64,000 bases of DNA from an uncultured Opitutales bacterium (GTDB lineage Bacteria > Verrucomicrobiota > Verrucomicrobiia > Opitutales > Intestinicryptomonadaceae): contig CAKTTC010000006.1 of the NCBI GenBank assembly GCA_934613645.1, forward strand, positions 62,001-126,000, in the 5' to 3' direction. Shown here one piece after another: positions 1-8,598 of this stretch. Below the pieces are notes generated by a model, which saw only the letters and a list, made by a program, of their open reading frames with translations, ran no database searches and was not told the origin of the DNA. Both the position numbers and the translations under genes were made by a program. Within the stretch, counting starts at the first letter, position 1; the number at the start of each line of letters is the position of its first letter.

Positions 1-679
1 TGCGCGCGGTGATGTTGGGGTCGATAGTGAACGTTTCGTCGCCCGAGTCGGTCGTGCGGCGGAGTGCCGCCCTGCGCTGTGCGGCGGTCATGCGGGTGTT
101 TTTGTTGGCGACTGTCTTTTCGGCGTCCAAAATTTCGCGCTGAACGCGGACAACCGCCATGGGCGACTGTTCCGTTTTGCACGCGAACAGCTTGCCGTTT
201 ATATAATTGAGCACACAAGCCTGCTTCCACACGGGAGCGACAGCCTCGTCTTTGGGCTGGTCGGCACCTGCAGCAACGTAGCGTTTATACCCGAACTCCA
301 TTTCGGGCGCGATTGCAATGCCCTTGTTGGCTGCCGTGCGTTTCCACGCGCGGACAAGGCCTCTGAGTTTGTCGTTGAGCATATAGCTCTCGGAGGGCGG
401 CGCAGAGAAAATGTCGTCGTGCGCGCGCGTCAAATCCTTTTCGAGGTTGTCCAAGTGGGCGGCGAGTTCGTCGATGTTCTTTTTACCCGCGTCAAGCGTC
501 GTCTGGGTGGGGTCTTCCGACAACGCCGCCGAGAAGTCGGCGCGCGCGTTCTTCAATTTCTTTTCCGATTTTGCCAAGTCCGCCATAGCGATACCGTTGC
601 AGACTAAGCCCGCAACGAACGCGACGGCAAGCAGTGCCATTGCGGCAAAGAATACCGGAAATTTCTTAAAATACTGCAT
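1..679 (-). CDS. Amuc_1100-family pilus-like protein (3' partial)
   Basis: Reading the minus strand from ATG at 677-679 gives an open frame of 226 codons running off the window edge. The protein starts MQYFKKFPVFFAAMALLAV, a single N-terminal membrane segment (about residues 7-28), followed by a charged coiled-coil-like stretch (KSEKKLKNARADF, then NLEKDLTRA). This is the PilN/PilO-like layout of Akkermansia Amuc_1100. It lies 24 bp downstream of the PilM-like gene, and the order 1102-1101-1100 matches the Akkermansia pilus-like cluster, so position supports the call as much as sequence does. Its expected role is an envelope-anchored component of a type IV pilus-like machine; the exact function is unproven. 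The 3' end is outside the window. Confidence 0.72.
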   Translation of the reverse strand, partial: MQYFKKFPVFFAAMALLAVAFVAGLVCNGIAMADLAKSEKKLKNARADFSAALSEDPTQTTLDAGKKNIDELAAHLDNLEKDLTRAHDDIFSAPPSESYMLNDKLRGLVRAWKRTAANKGIAIAPEMEFGYKRYVAAGADQPKDEAVAPVWKQACVLNYINGKLFACKTEQSPMAVVRVQREILDAEKTVANKNTRMTAAQRRAALRRTTDSGDETFTIDPNITAR

Positions 680-703
680 AAAGTGAAATTCCTAAAGTAA
701 AAA

Positions 704-2323
704 TTATATGGGTTTTGAGGGATCGACCACCAGAGTGAAGTCGAACTTCAAGATTCGCGGGTCGGTGGGGTCGGTTCTGACGTTCTCGCATTTCTTGATG
801 AACGCAGACCTTTCGAACGACTTGAGCAAATCGTTGACGCGCTGAATTGCCTTGTTGTGGTCGTATGCCGTGGGATCGTCGGGGTTGAAGTCCCTTATGA
901 GCAAACGCCCCGTAAGTTCGAGGTTGTATTTCTGGACATTGCCTTCGTTGGAGCGGACAACGTGCAACTTTTCAAGCCACACGTCCTTCTGTTCCATAAG
1001 GCGTTTTTCCAAGTCGATAAACAGTTCAATCCAGTTCGACTTCGATTTCGCCAAGCCTTCAAGCCCCGCGATTTTCGCCGCCAATTTCTTTGCCTGTGCG
1101 TCTTCCTCCTTGAGGAGTTCCGCGCGCTGAACCAGTGCGGGAGTGCCGTCGGTAAACTTCGCCGCGAAGTCGTTGTCGGCCTTCAGGCGGCTTTGCAACG
1201 CCAAATACGGGGGAACAACGGCAGCCGCAAGCAGTGCCGCCGCAAGCAGGTAGACGGGGCGTTTCTTTGCGAAAGAAGTTTCTTCCACGATGTGCGCGGG
1301 CAGCAAATTCACGCCCATTGCGCCCGTGATTGCCGAGCGAACCGCCTCTCCGACGACTTCGCTGAGGATTACCGCGTTCTCCGAAAGCAACGCCTGATTT
1401 ACCTTCGGCGAGATTCTGAGGTTTGCGGTCGGGTCGAGGAATTCGACCTCCATTTTGAGGTTTTCCGCGAGGTAATCGGCAAAGCCCGCCAACTGGCTCG
1501 CCCTGCCCGTGAGGTAGATTTTGGAGGGCGGATTTACCCTGCCCATGCGGCGGTAGTTGATTATCGAGCGGCGGAGTTCGTCGCAAATGCGCTTTTTAAA
1601 GAGTTCCGCGCCCGCCGAGAAATGCTCCACGCCCGCAACGTTCGCCGAATCGGCGGCCATATAGCGGCGTTTGAGTTCTTCCGCGCCCACAAAGCTCTGA
1701 CCGAGCGAATCGGCAATGCTCTGGGTGATGACGTTTCCGCCCGCGGCAATACTGCGCACAAACACGCCGTCGTCGCGGACAATCATCATATTCGAGAATT
1801 TTGCGCCCACGTTGAGCACCACGCTGTCGGCGGGCAAACCGCAATATTTCCAAGCGTTGTAGTCAAGCATGGAAGCGGCGTCGATACAGTCGGCTATGAC
1901 GCCCGCCGAAGCGAGGGTCTGGCAGAACGCGTCCGCCTCCGAAGCGCGCATCGAAGCAAGGAATATTTCCGTTTCTATGCCGTCGTCGGAAACAACTTGG
2001 TAATCCCACACAACTTGGTCGAGGGGATAGGGTATGTTTTTGGCGACCTCAAACGCGACAACTTCGCGCTGGCTTTCTTTCGAAACGTGCGGGACTTTGA
2101 TTGTCTTAGTCAGCAACAGCATCGACGGGGCGATAACCGTTGCGTGGCCCGACACTTTCATCGAGCTCAACGCCGATTTCAGTGCAAACAGCCACTCTTC
2201 CTGAACGGAATAATCGTAAGACAAATCCTGCACTTCGAAGCGTTCGAGAGTCAATCCGCTGAATTCGGCAACCGAAACGTGGGTTGCCGCGCAATTGATT
2301 ATAAGTTTATTTTTGGAACTCAT
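704..2323 (-). CDS. Amuc_1101-family PilM-like protein fused to a PilN-like tail
   Basis: This 539-residue protein has an actin-like PilM/FtsA-type ATPase half (about 1-345), with motifs such as VLNVGAKFSNMMIV and IYLTGRASQLAGF. A membrane segment (about 358-376, VYLLAAALLAAAVVPPYLAL) and a roughly 165-residue PilN-like periplasmic part follow. PilM and PilN are usually separate proteins; here they look fused. The gene sits between the Amuc_1102-like and Amuc_1100-like genes on the same strand. The ATG at 2321-2323 is preferred; an in-frame TTG at 2327-2329 would add two residues. Neither has an obvious Shine-Dalgarno sequence. It probably forms the cytoplasmic/inner-membrane platform of the pilus-like complex. 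Confidence 0.78.
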   Translation of the reverse strand: MSSKNKLIINCAATHVSVAEFSGLTLERFEVQDLSYDYSVQEEWLFALKSALSSMKVSGHATVIAPSMLLLTKTIKVPHVSKESQREVVAFEVAKNIPYPLDQVVWDYQVVSDDGIETEIFLASMRASEADAFCQTLASAGVIADCIDAASMLDYNAWKYCGLPADSVVLNVGAKFSNMMIVRDDGVFVRSIAAGGNVITQSIADSLGQSFVGAEELKRRYMAADSANVAGVEHFSAGAELFKKRICDELRRSIINYRRMGRVNPPSKIYLTGRASQLAGFADYLAENLKMEVEFLDPTANLRISPKVNQALLSENAVILSEVVGEAVRSAITGAMGVNLLPAHIVEETSFAKKRPVYLLAAALLAAAVVPPYLALQSRLKADNDFAAKFTDGTPALVQRAELLKEEDAQAKKLAAKIAGLEGLAKSKSNWIELFIDLEKRLMEQKDVWLEKLHVVRSNEGNVQKYNLELTGRLLIRDFNPDDPTAYDHNKAIQRVNDLLKSFERSAFIKKCENVRTDPTDPRILKFDFTLVVDPSKPI

Positions 2324-2457
2324 CTGCAAAATTTGGGGTGTAAAATAAAGAGAGTAGATTCAGATTAAATGCGCCGAAGCGTTTAGTCCAGCATTTTTTT
2401 TTGTTTTTTTCGGCGCGCGGGCACTCCGAAACGCCGAAAAATCGGGGGACAAACAAA

Positions 2458-3177
2458 TTAACGCGGTGCTGTTTTGTATGTGGGAATTTCGTAGGCGTTG
2501 TTGTGGTTTTTGCCGTAGTATTCCTCATACTGGATATGGAACGGGGTATTGGGAAGCAGAATCAGCCAGCCCTCGTTTTGCGACGAAGCCGCAGCCAAGT
2601 CTTGCTTGAGCTTTTCGAACTGCTTCATATTTTTTATGCGCTTTGCCAACGCCGAAGACATAAACTTTTTCAGGTTCTTTGTTGTAAGCTCAATTTTCTG
2701 CCCCATAACCGACAGTTCCAGCAGGAAGAACATTCTCTGCGAATCCTGCAGGCGGTAGCTGTCCTTGATTTCGGGCGGCATAAAGAAAGTGACAATGCTT
2801 TTTTTGCCCTTCTTGACTGCGATTACATCCGCCTTAGCCTTCAGGACAATCCAGTTTTCGGGCTTCCATCTGGCCTCACCCTTTGCGTTGGGCTTTGCGT
2901 ATACCAAAACGACGTCGAGCGAAACGTCCTTAATCCAGTTCTTTTCGCGTTCGTCGGTCGCGGTTTTGTCGGGGTTTTCCTTGCCGTCCAAGATGATGTC
3001 GGCACGCAGCCATTTTCTGTTGGAGTCTTTCGAAACGGGGTCGTCGAACTGCTTTACGTCCACAATGTCTTTGCCCGAGCCGTAGATTTCAACGGGGTCT
3101 CTTTTTTGCTGGGCAAAAACCGCCGACGCCGCCAACAGCGCGAACGATACCGAGAATATGTATTTAAACGCTTTCAT
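2458..3177 (-). CDS. Amuc_1102-family pilus-like secreted protein
   Basis: The 239-residue protein has a classical signal peptide (MKAFKYIFSVSFALLAASAVFA, cleavage near residue 22). A beta-rich domain follows, in which KWLRADIILDGKENP and IKDVSLDVVLVYAKP resemble the Ig-like fold of Amuc_1102. A lysine-rich helix-like segment (about 165-195) and a short C-terminal tail come last. It is the first gene of the pilus-like trio on this strand, 135 bp upstream of the PilM-like gene. The predicted location is periplasm or outer surface. Family assignment rests on architecture and gene order; no enzymatic motif is visible. Confidence 0.65.
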   Translation of the reverse strand: MKAFKYIFSVSFALLAASAVFAQQKRDPVEIYGSGKDIVDVKQFDDPVSKDSNRKWLRADIILDGKENPDKTATDEREKNWIKDVSLDVVLVYAKPNAKGEARWKPENWIVLKAKADVIAVKKGKKSIVTFFMPPEIKDSYRLQDSQRMFFLLELSVMGQKIELTTKNLKKFMSSALAKRIKNMKQFEKLKQDLAAASSQNEGWLILLPNTPFHIQYEEYYGKNHNNAYEIPTYKTAPR

Positions 3178-3232
3178 GAATAAAATCTTTAGGCGAAAGC
3201 GTCGAGTTTTTCAAGTTTTTTATCTCGAAATT

Positions 3233-4084
3233 TTACCGCCCCACAATGCCGCTTGCAAGTGATTGCACAACACCGAGCCTTTCGGCGAACGTTGCACACC
3301 CCGACAAATCCACGTTCTGAATGCCCGTATTTTCGTGGAAAAACCTGAAGCGCGCGCCGTCGAAATTCGCCGCAAACGCGCTCTGACAGCCGCCTCCGAG
3401 CGCGCGCAAAAACGCGCGTTCAAGCGAAAACGCCTCTTCCGCGGCGGAATCGGTTGCGCGGAATTTTTCGACGTCGGCACTTCTGCACTCCAACGCCACA
3501 ATGCCCTGCCCGACGGCGGGAACACAGACATCTGGCTTTAGCGGGCGCAAAACAAGCCCGTCGAATTCGGCAATGCCCAAGCGCAAAAGCCCCGCCTCGG
3601 AAAGAATTGTGGCGTCTGCAAAGCCCGAGGCTATTTTCTCCAGACGCGTATGCACGTTGCCGCGCAGCTCCGTCCAGACTGCATTGGGGAACATCGGCTT
3701 TAGCTGGCTGCGGCGGCGCGGACTTGAGCTTGCAATCACCGACGGCACTTCGACGCCCGCGCGGACTGCAAGCACGTCTCGGCGCGCGTCTTGCGGAAGG
3801 CAGCCGCAAACGCAAAGCCCGTCAGCCAAATTTGTGGGCAAATCTTTCGCGCTGTGGACTGCAATGTCGGCGTCGCCACGCAAAAGCGACTGCTCTATTT
3901 CCTTTGTGAAAAGTCCCGTTCCGCCGTTTGCCGAAAGACTCGCGATTCTGTCTTTGTCGCCGAAAGTTTTTACTTCCACTATTTCGAACTCGGCATCGGG
4001 CATGCGCGAGGTAAGAAACTGTGCCGCCATTTTCGCCTGAATCAGCGCAAGCGGGCTTCCCCTTGTTGCGAGCCTTATTTTCAT
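3233..4084 (-). CDS. hemC: Hydroxymethylbilane synthase (porphobilinogen deaminase)
   Basis: HemC polymerises four porphobilinogens to hydroxymethylbilane in tetrapyrrole synthesis. The frame starts at MKIRLATRGSPLALIQA, the usual family N terminus; the longer reading frame runs back into ilvC and is not the start. Visible landmarks are AVHSAKDLPT, carrying the catalytic Asp, and GGGCQSA, where Cys233 should attach the dipyrromethane cofactor. At 283 residues it is slightly shorter than E. coli HemC (313), with the loss in the C-terminal domain. The gene begins 4 bp after the ilvC stop, so it is probably co-transcribed with ilvN-ilvC. Confidence 0.95.
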   Translation of the reverse strand: MKIRLATRGSPLALIQAKMAAQFLTSRMPDAEFEIVEVKTFGDKDRIASLSANGGTGLFTKEIEQSLLRGDADIAVHSAKDLPTNLADGLCVCGCLPQDARRDVLAVRAGVEVPSVIASSSPRRRSQLKPMFPNAVWTELRGNVHTRLEKIASGFADATILSEAGLLRLGIAEFDGLVLRPLKPDVCVPAVGQGIVALECRSADVEKFRATDSAAEEAFSLERAFLRALGGGCQSAFAANFDGARFRFFHENTGIQNVDLSGCATFAERLGVVQSLASGIVGR

Positions 4085-4088
4085 ACGC

Positions 4089-5132
4089 CTACTTTTTAAG
4101 CACCGCCGAAAACGCCGCGCGCGCGCCCTTGATATTCTGCTTTGCAACCCACGGCATAAGCGAGCGCAAACGCTGTCCGATTTTTTCAATGAGATGCGTC
4201 TCGCCCGCGGCGAGAAGTTTTTTGTATTTTTTCAGGCCGCCGTCGTATTCGCGCTGCCACTCTCTGACGAATTTGCCCGACTGGATTTCCTTCAAAACGC
4301 GCTTCATTTCCGACTTCGTTTTTGAGCCTACAATGCGCTCGCCGCGCGTAACGTCGCCGTATTTCGCCGTCTCCGACACCGAAAAGCGCATTCCCGAAAT
4401 ACCGCTCTGGTTGATTAAATCGACTATCATTTTCAGCTCGTGGCAGCATTCGAAATACGCCATCTCGGGCTTGTATCCCGCCTCCACAAGCGTTTCGAAA
4501 CCCGCCTTGACAAGCGCGACAACCCCTCCGCAAATGACGGCCTGTTCGCCGAACAAATCGGTGTCGGTCTCGTCCTTGAAAGTGGTTTCAATCACGCCCG
4601 CGCGCGTTGCGCCTATTCCGTCGGCGAGCGCAAGCGCGATTTCCTTTGCAGCCTTTCCGCCCTGATGAACTGCTATCAGCGCGGGAACGCCCATTCCGTC
4701 GACATACAGCGAGCGAACCGTATGTCCGGGGGCTTTCGGGGCAACCATTGCAACGTTCACGTCGGCACGCGGCTGCACAAGCCCCGCGCTGACCGACAAC
4801 CCGTGCAAAAACACGAGCGTTTTACCCTTCGCCAAATTCGGTTCGATGTCGCGCGCGTAGATTTCCGCCTGCTTCATATCGGGAACTGCCACAACTACGA
4901 TGTCGGCGCGGGCTACCGCCTTGGCGGTCGGCAGAACTTCGAACCCGTGCTTGCGCGCTACCTCCGCCGAAACGCTGCCCGAATACAGCCCCACCAAAAC
5001 CGACACGCCCTCGTCTTTGAGATTGAGCGCGAACGCGTGCCCCTGCGAGCCGTATCCTATCACGGCGACGGTTTTGCCCGCCAAAATTTTTCTGTTGGCG
5101 TCTTTTTGTTTCAAAATTTTCGTGGGTGCCAT
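4089..5132 (-). CDS. ilvC: Ketol-acid reductoisomerase
   Basis: IlvC isomerises and reduces acetolactate or acetohydroxybutyrate in valine/isoleucine synthesis. The 347-residue class I form shows the dinucleotide-binding GYGSQGHA (about 26-33), the cofactor loop GLYSGSVS, and the C-terminal knotted domain with FECCHELKMIVDLI and GISGMRFSVSETA. The ATG at 5130-5132 is chosen because AAAGGGGA lies just upstream and the family N terminus aligns there. The frame could extend 17 codons further without support. The Tyr in the cofactor loop, where E. coli has Arg, also occurs in other bacterial forms, so cofactor preference cannot be stated. It follows ilvN by 56 bp. Confidence 0.96.
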   Translation of the reverse strand: MAPTKILKQKDANRKILAGKTVAVIGYGSQGHAFALNLKDEGVSVLVGLYSGSVSAEVARKHGFEVLPTAKAVARADIVVVAVPDMKQAEIYARDIEPNLAKGKTLVFLHGLSVSAGLVQPRADVNVAMVAPKAPGHTVRSLYVDGMGVPALIAVHQGGKAAKEIALALADGIGATRAGVIETTFKDETDTDLFGEQAVICGGVVALVKAGFETLVEAGYKPEMAYFECCHELKMIVDLINQSGISGMRFSVSETAKYGDVTRGERIVGSKTKSEMKRVLKEIQSGKFVREWQREYDGGLKKYKKLLAAGETHLIEKIGQRLRSLMPWVAKQNIKGARAAFSAVLKK

Positions 5133-5188
5133 TGCCGATTCCCCTTTCGAAAAAACCGCCGACTGCGGGCAGGCAGAGTGCAACGCGC

Positions 5189-5698
5189 CTATTCCGCCTC
5201 GGAATCGGCGCGGTTGTTGCCGCGTTCAAGCGCAACGCTTCCCGTGCGCGCCATATCTATTATGCCGAAAGGCTCAATCATACCCATAAAACCCTTGATT
5301 TTATTGGCGTTGCCGGTGCATTCTATTACAAGCGAAGCGGAGTCTACGTCAATTACTTTCGCCCTAAACAGGTCGGCAACCTGCACGATTTCGCCGCGTG
5401 TTTTGTTGTCGGCTTTGACCTTCACCAGAACAAGCTCCCGAGCAACGAAGCTGTCGGAAAGCGAAAAATCCTTCACCTCGATTACGTTCACGAACTTGTT
5501 TAGCTGCTTTACGCACTGTTCCACGCTGTTTCTGCCGTCCTTTACCGTAACGGTTATGCGCGAGTATTTTTTGCCCAAAATGGGCCCGACATTCAGGGTT
5601 TCGATATTAAAACCCCTGCCGCTGAACATCCCCGCCACGCGCGCGAGAACCCCGAACTTGTTTTCTACCAATGCCGATATTGTGTGCGTATTATTCAT
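5189..5698 (-). CDS. ilvN: Acetolactate synthase regulatory (small) subunit
   Basis: This 169-residue protein has an N-terminal ACT domain (ISALVENKFGVLARVAGMF, then RGFNIETLNVGP) and the C-terminal regulatory domain (LVLVKVKADNKTRGEI), the layout of IlvN/IlvH. It binds branched-chain amino acids and tunes the catalytic IlvB subunit. The start at 5696-5698 is supported by AGGGGAT just upstream; an in-frame upstream extension runs through recA on the other strand and is rejected. No ilvB gene is seen in this window, so the catalytic subunit must be elsewhere. It heads the ilvN-ilvC-hemC run and is divergent from recA. Confidence 0.94.
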   Translation of the reverse strand: MNNTHTISALVENKFGVLARVAGMFSGRGFNIETLNVGPILGKKYSRITVTVKDGRNSVEQCVKQLNKFVNVIEVKDFSLSDSFVARELVLVKVKADNKTRGEIVQVADLFRAKVIDVDSASLVIECTGNANKIKGFMGMIEPFGIIDMARTGSVALERGNNRADSEAE

Positions 5699-5824
5699 AA
5701 TTTTATCCCCTCGAAGCCGCCGAACGACCCCGCAAAAAACTTGGATTAAAGAATTTCCCATCTTCACACATCGCCCGCCGATTTTCAAGTTTTTTTTCGA
5801 CGCCCCCTCTCCCGAAAATTTTTG

Positions 5825-5852
5825 TGGACATACCCGCTTTTTTGAATATACC
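5825..5852 (+). promoter_or_regulatory. Putative sigma70 promoter of recA
   Basis: TGGACA (5825-5830) and TATACC (5847-5852) are separated by 16 bp, about 48 bp before the recA ATG. The match to consensus is moderate. I do not recognise a LexA box here, and the SOS operator of this lineage is not something I can read by eye. Confidence 0.35.
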
Positions 5853-5900
5853 TTGGCATCGAAATATTTTTTACCGCACAACGCATACAAAACTATTTTT

Positions 5901-6968
5901 ATGGCAAAACAGAAACTCCAAACTACCACCATTGCAAAAGACGACAAAGCCCTTGAAACGGCTCTGGGAATGGTAAACAAGCAATTTGGCGAAGGCTCGC
6001 TCATAAGACTCGGCGACGCCACTAAAATGAACGTCGAAACAATCAGCACGGGTTCGGTCGCAATCGATTTGGCTCTCGGCGTAGGCGGGCTTCCGCGCGG
6101 AAGAATCGTCGAGATATACGGCCCCGAATCTTCGGGCAAAACAACGCTCTGTCTTTCGCTCATAGCCGAAGCCCAGCGCAAGGGCGGCAACGCCGTTTTC
6201 ATCGACGTAGAACACGCTCTCGACCCGCGCTACGCAAAGGTTGTAGGCGTCGACTTGGAAAACCTCATGGTCTCGCAGCCCGAATGCGGCGAAGACGCCC
6301 TCAACATTGCCGAAACGCTCATCAGAAGCGGCGCGATTGACGTTGTTGTTGTCGACTCCGTCGCGGCACTCGTCTCCAGACAGGAGCTTGACGGGCAGAT
6401 GGGCGACACCACCGTAGGGCTTCAGGCAAGAATGATGTCGCAGGCAATGCGCCGTCTGACTGCCGCCATCAGCAAAACCTCCTGCATCTGCATTTTCACG
6501 AACCAAATCCGCGAAAAAATCGGCGTAATGTTCGGCAACCCCGAAACAACCCCAGGCGGACGCGCCCTCAAGTTCTTCGCGTCGGTGAGAATCGACATTC
6601 GCAGAATCGGGCAAATCAAAGACCCCTCGGGCAAGGTTATCGGCAACAGGACGAAAATCAAGGTCGTCAAGAACAAGGTTGCCCCGCCGTTCACCGAATG
6701 CGAATTCGACATCATGTATAACGAGGGCATTTCCATGACTGGCTCGCTCCTCGACCTCGGCATAGAGCAGAAGATTCTCGAAAAGAAGGGCGCGTGGATT
6801 TCCTACAACGGCGAGCTTATCGGGCAAGGCCGAGAATCGGCGAAAGCGTATTTAGCGCAGAACCCCGAGGTTGCCGACGCAATCAAGGACGCCATCATGA
6901 AGAAGGTCACCGTCGTAGGCGGCACGGCTATTGGCGAAGAAGCCGACGACGACTCTTCAAAAGCGTGA
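5901..6968 (+). CDS. recA: Recombinase A
   Basis: The 355-residue RecA is the DNA strand-exchange ATPase of homologous repair and SOS induction. The Walker A motif GPESSGKTT, the L1/L2 region (LMVSQPECGEDALNIAE, FTNQIREKIGVMFGNPETTPGG) and the acidic C-terminal tail (EEADDDSSKA) are all present. The start is the ATG at 5901 (MAKQKLQTTT). The reading frame is open far upstream through antisense ilvN/ilvC, but that part is not protein-like. The gene stands alone between a divergent ilvN and a strong terminator. Confidence 0.98.
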   Translation: MAKQKLQTTTIAKDDKALETALGMVNKQFGEGSLIRLGDATKMNVETISTGSVAIDLALGVGGLPRGRIVEIYGPESSGKTTLCLSLIAEAQRKGGNAVFIDVEHALDPRYAKVVGVDLENLMVSQPECGEDALNIAETLIRSGAIDVVVVDSVAALVSRQELDGQMGDTTVGLQARMMSQAMRRLTAAISKTSCICIFTNQIREKIGVMFGNPETTPGGRALKFFASVRIDIRRIGQIKDPSGKVIGNRTKIKVVKNKVAPPFTECEFDIMYNEGISMTGSLLDLGIEQKILEKKGAWISYNGELIGQGRESAKAYLAQNPEVADAIKDAIMKKVTVVGGTAIGEEADDDSSKA

Positions 6969-7009
6969 GGACGCGTTTGCTTCGACGACGAATTTTTTAT
7001 TTTATAGTT

Positions 7010-7037
7010 AAAGCGGAACTTTTGTTCCGCTTTTTTT
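7010..7037 (+). terminator. Intrinsic terminator of recA
   Basis: A perfect 10-bp stem AAAGCGGAAC (7010-7019) / GTTCCGCTTT (7024-7033) with a TTTT loop continues into a T-run to 7037. It sits inside a larger imperfect inverted repeat (about 6973-6998 against 7043-7064). Confidence 0.9.
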
Positions 7038-7083
7038 GATTTAAAAATTCGTCGAAGCAAACGCTCTCGGGCATCACTTGGTT

Positions 7084-7605
7084 TGTTCGGGAGGTCTGTG
7101 CTCAAGCACTATCCCTCCACTCACAAACGCAAGTCCTGCCTCGAGCCTCACGCTTTTGAAATTAAAGCGGCGCGGATTGAATTTCATCCAATTCCGCTTT
7201 GCTTGTTCACTAAAGCCTGTATTCCTTTGGAACGCGTCATCATTACTTCAAATAGCGCGTCATCACAAAAGTTGCCGAAGGCAAGCTTTTGGGAAGTATA
7301 ATTGCGTAGCAATTACCCCGCAGGGGTGAGACGAGCACCACCGTGCGAGCGAATACAAAACAGGGTTCAGACAAGGCTTTGAAAAATTTTTGCGCAGGGA
7401 GCATTGTTAACCTATGTAACCAAGCAACAACAAACAGTGAAACGTTTTTTGCATTTCCTAAAGCCTGTGTTCCTTGAGAACGCGTCAAACGTAGTTTTAG
7501 GCAAGGCTTCACGTTTTTGTTGCGCCGGGAGCGTAGTTAGCCTACGTGACCAAGCAACATAAACAGTGAAACGCCGCATAAAGCTGCGTTTCACGCGTTC
7601 CAATA
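7084..7605. repeat. Intergenic hairpin-repeat region between recA and the foldase gene
   Basis: No credible gene lies here; short open frames are repeat shadows. The region contains a type A hairpin unit at 7164-7200 (AAAGCGG, core GGATTG and CCAAT, CCGCTTT). A 103-bp block at 7257-7359 recurs at 36811-36913 with two differences. Two copies of a third unit (GGGAGC..TAGTTAGCCTA..TGACC.AGCAACA) lie at about 7396-7440 and 7527-7563. The last ends in the hairpin GAAACGC-N..-GCGTTTC at about 7567-7595, which could also terminate the minus-strand gene ending at 7606. Confidence 0.8.
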
Positions 7606-8598
7606 TTATTTATATAATTTTATATACGCCTTAGCCCTCAACCCCTCTATCCACTTTGCATACATCACCTTCGAATTTCCGTCCGCTATCGCCCATTCGA
7701 TTTCCTCGCGCACGTCGTCGATTTTCTGTATGCCCTCGGGGCGTTTTTCCTCCACCTTCAAAATGAAAATCATATCGCCCAACTCAATCGGCTTTGTCCA
7801 CTTTCCCGCCTCGAGCGCGAACACTGCCTTGTCGAGCGCGGGGTTGAGCTGTCCTTTTTTATACCAGCCCCACTCGCCGCCCTTTGCGGAGGAATCGTCT
7901 TTGCTGTAGGTTTTCGCCAAGTCGGCAAAATCCGCGCCCTCGGAAAGCTTTTGCTCTATCGCGGCGGCAATTTTTCTGTTGTCGTCGAGCGAAAGCACCA
8001 TTGTTGTTTTCAGGGTAATCATTCTGATGTTCACCGACGCGGGCGAATACCAGCGTTGCTTGTTTGCCTCGTAGTATTCCCTTATTTTTTTCGGGCTGAT
8101 TTCCGCTACCGACTGGCGTTTCTGCCCTTTCATATAGCTTACGATTATGTCCTTGCGCTGCTCTTCGCGGAACTGTTTTATGGTTTTGCCCTGCGCCCTG
8201 ATGAAGTGCAGAAGCTCGGCACGGTCGCCGTTGAATTCGCGCTTGAGGTAGTCGTCGAAATGGGTGTCGAGATACGACTGCGGAATCGACATTCCCTTTG
8301 CGGTGAACTCGTTTACGATAAGCTCGCGGTCAATCATATTCTGGACGATTTCCCCCACATACGCGGAAACGCGCTGGTTGAATTCGAATTCCGACGAAGA
8401 CGCCGCGCGTATTTGCGGAATGAACGGCTCGACCTCGCGCATGACCTCCGCCTTTGTGATGGCTCTGTCCTCGACAACCGCGACTATTTCGTCCGAACCC
8501 GCCGACTTCTTCGCCGCCAAATCCATATAAGACTGCGCGCGCGCCGATGTCGCCGAAAGCGAAAGCGCAATACCAAGCAATAAAAATAAATGTTTCAT
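7606..8598 (-). CDS. Periplasmic SurA/parvulin-type peptidyl-prolyl isomerase
   Basis: The 330-residue protein has a signal peptide (MKHLFLLLGIALSLSATSARA) and a SurA-like N-terminal chaperone domain (about 35-175, DEIVAVVEDRAITKAEVMREV). A single parvulin rotamase domain follows (about 185-290, with VNIRMITLK, DFADLAKTYSKDDSSAKGGE and WGWYKKGQLNP). It probably assists outer-membrane protein folding. SurA proper has two rotamase domains, so a PpiC/PrsA-like name is equally acceptable. The start codon overlaps the mfd stop (ATGA), indicating translational coupling. Confidence 0.85.
   Translation of the reverse strand: MKHLFLLLGIALSLSATSARAQSYMDLAAKKSAGSDEIVAVVEDRAITKAEVMREVEPFIPQIRAASSSEFEFNQRVSAYVGEIVQNMIDRELIVNEFTAKGMSIPQSYLDTHFDDYLKREFNGDRAELLHFIRAQGKTIKQFREEQRKDIIVSYMKGQKRQSVAEISPKKIREYYEANKQRWYSPASVNIRMITLKTTMVLSLDDNRKIAAAIEQKLSEGADFADLAKTYSKDDSSAKGGEWGWYKKGQLNPALDKAVFALEAGKWTKPIELGDMIFILKVEEKRPEGIQKIDDVREEIEWAIADGNSKVMYAKWIEGLRAKAYIKLYK

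Noticed and set aside
857..2368. 503-codon open frame on the plus strand
   Set aside because: It is the antisense of the PilM-like gene. The translation is Arg/His/Phe-rich with no domain, as expected for a shadow of a GC-rich gene.
4959..5010. Unusual cofactor loop in ilvC (Tyr instead of Arg)
   Set aside because: Tyr at this place occurs in other bacterial KARIs, so it is not evidence of NADH use.
4440..5900. Long upstream extension of the recA frame
   Set aside because: It runs antisense through ilvC and ilvN. RecA homology begins exactly at the ATG at 5901.
5699..6202. Upstream extension of the ilvN frame
   Set aside because: It overlaps recA in antisense and is not IlvN-like. The start at 5698 has a good Shine-Dalgarno.
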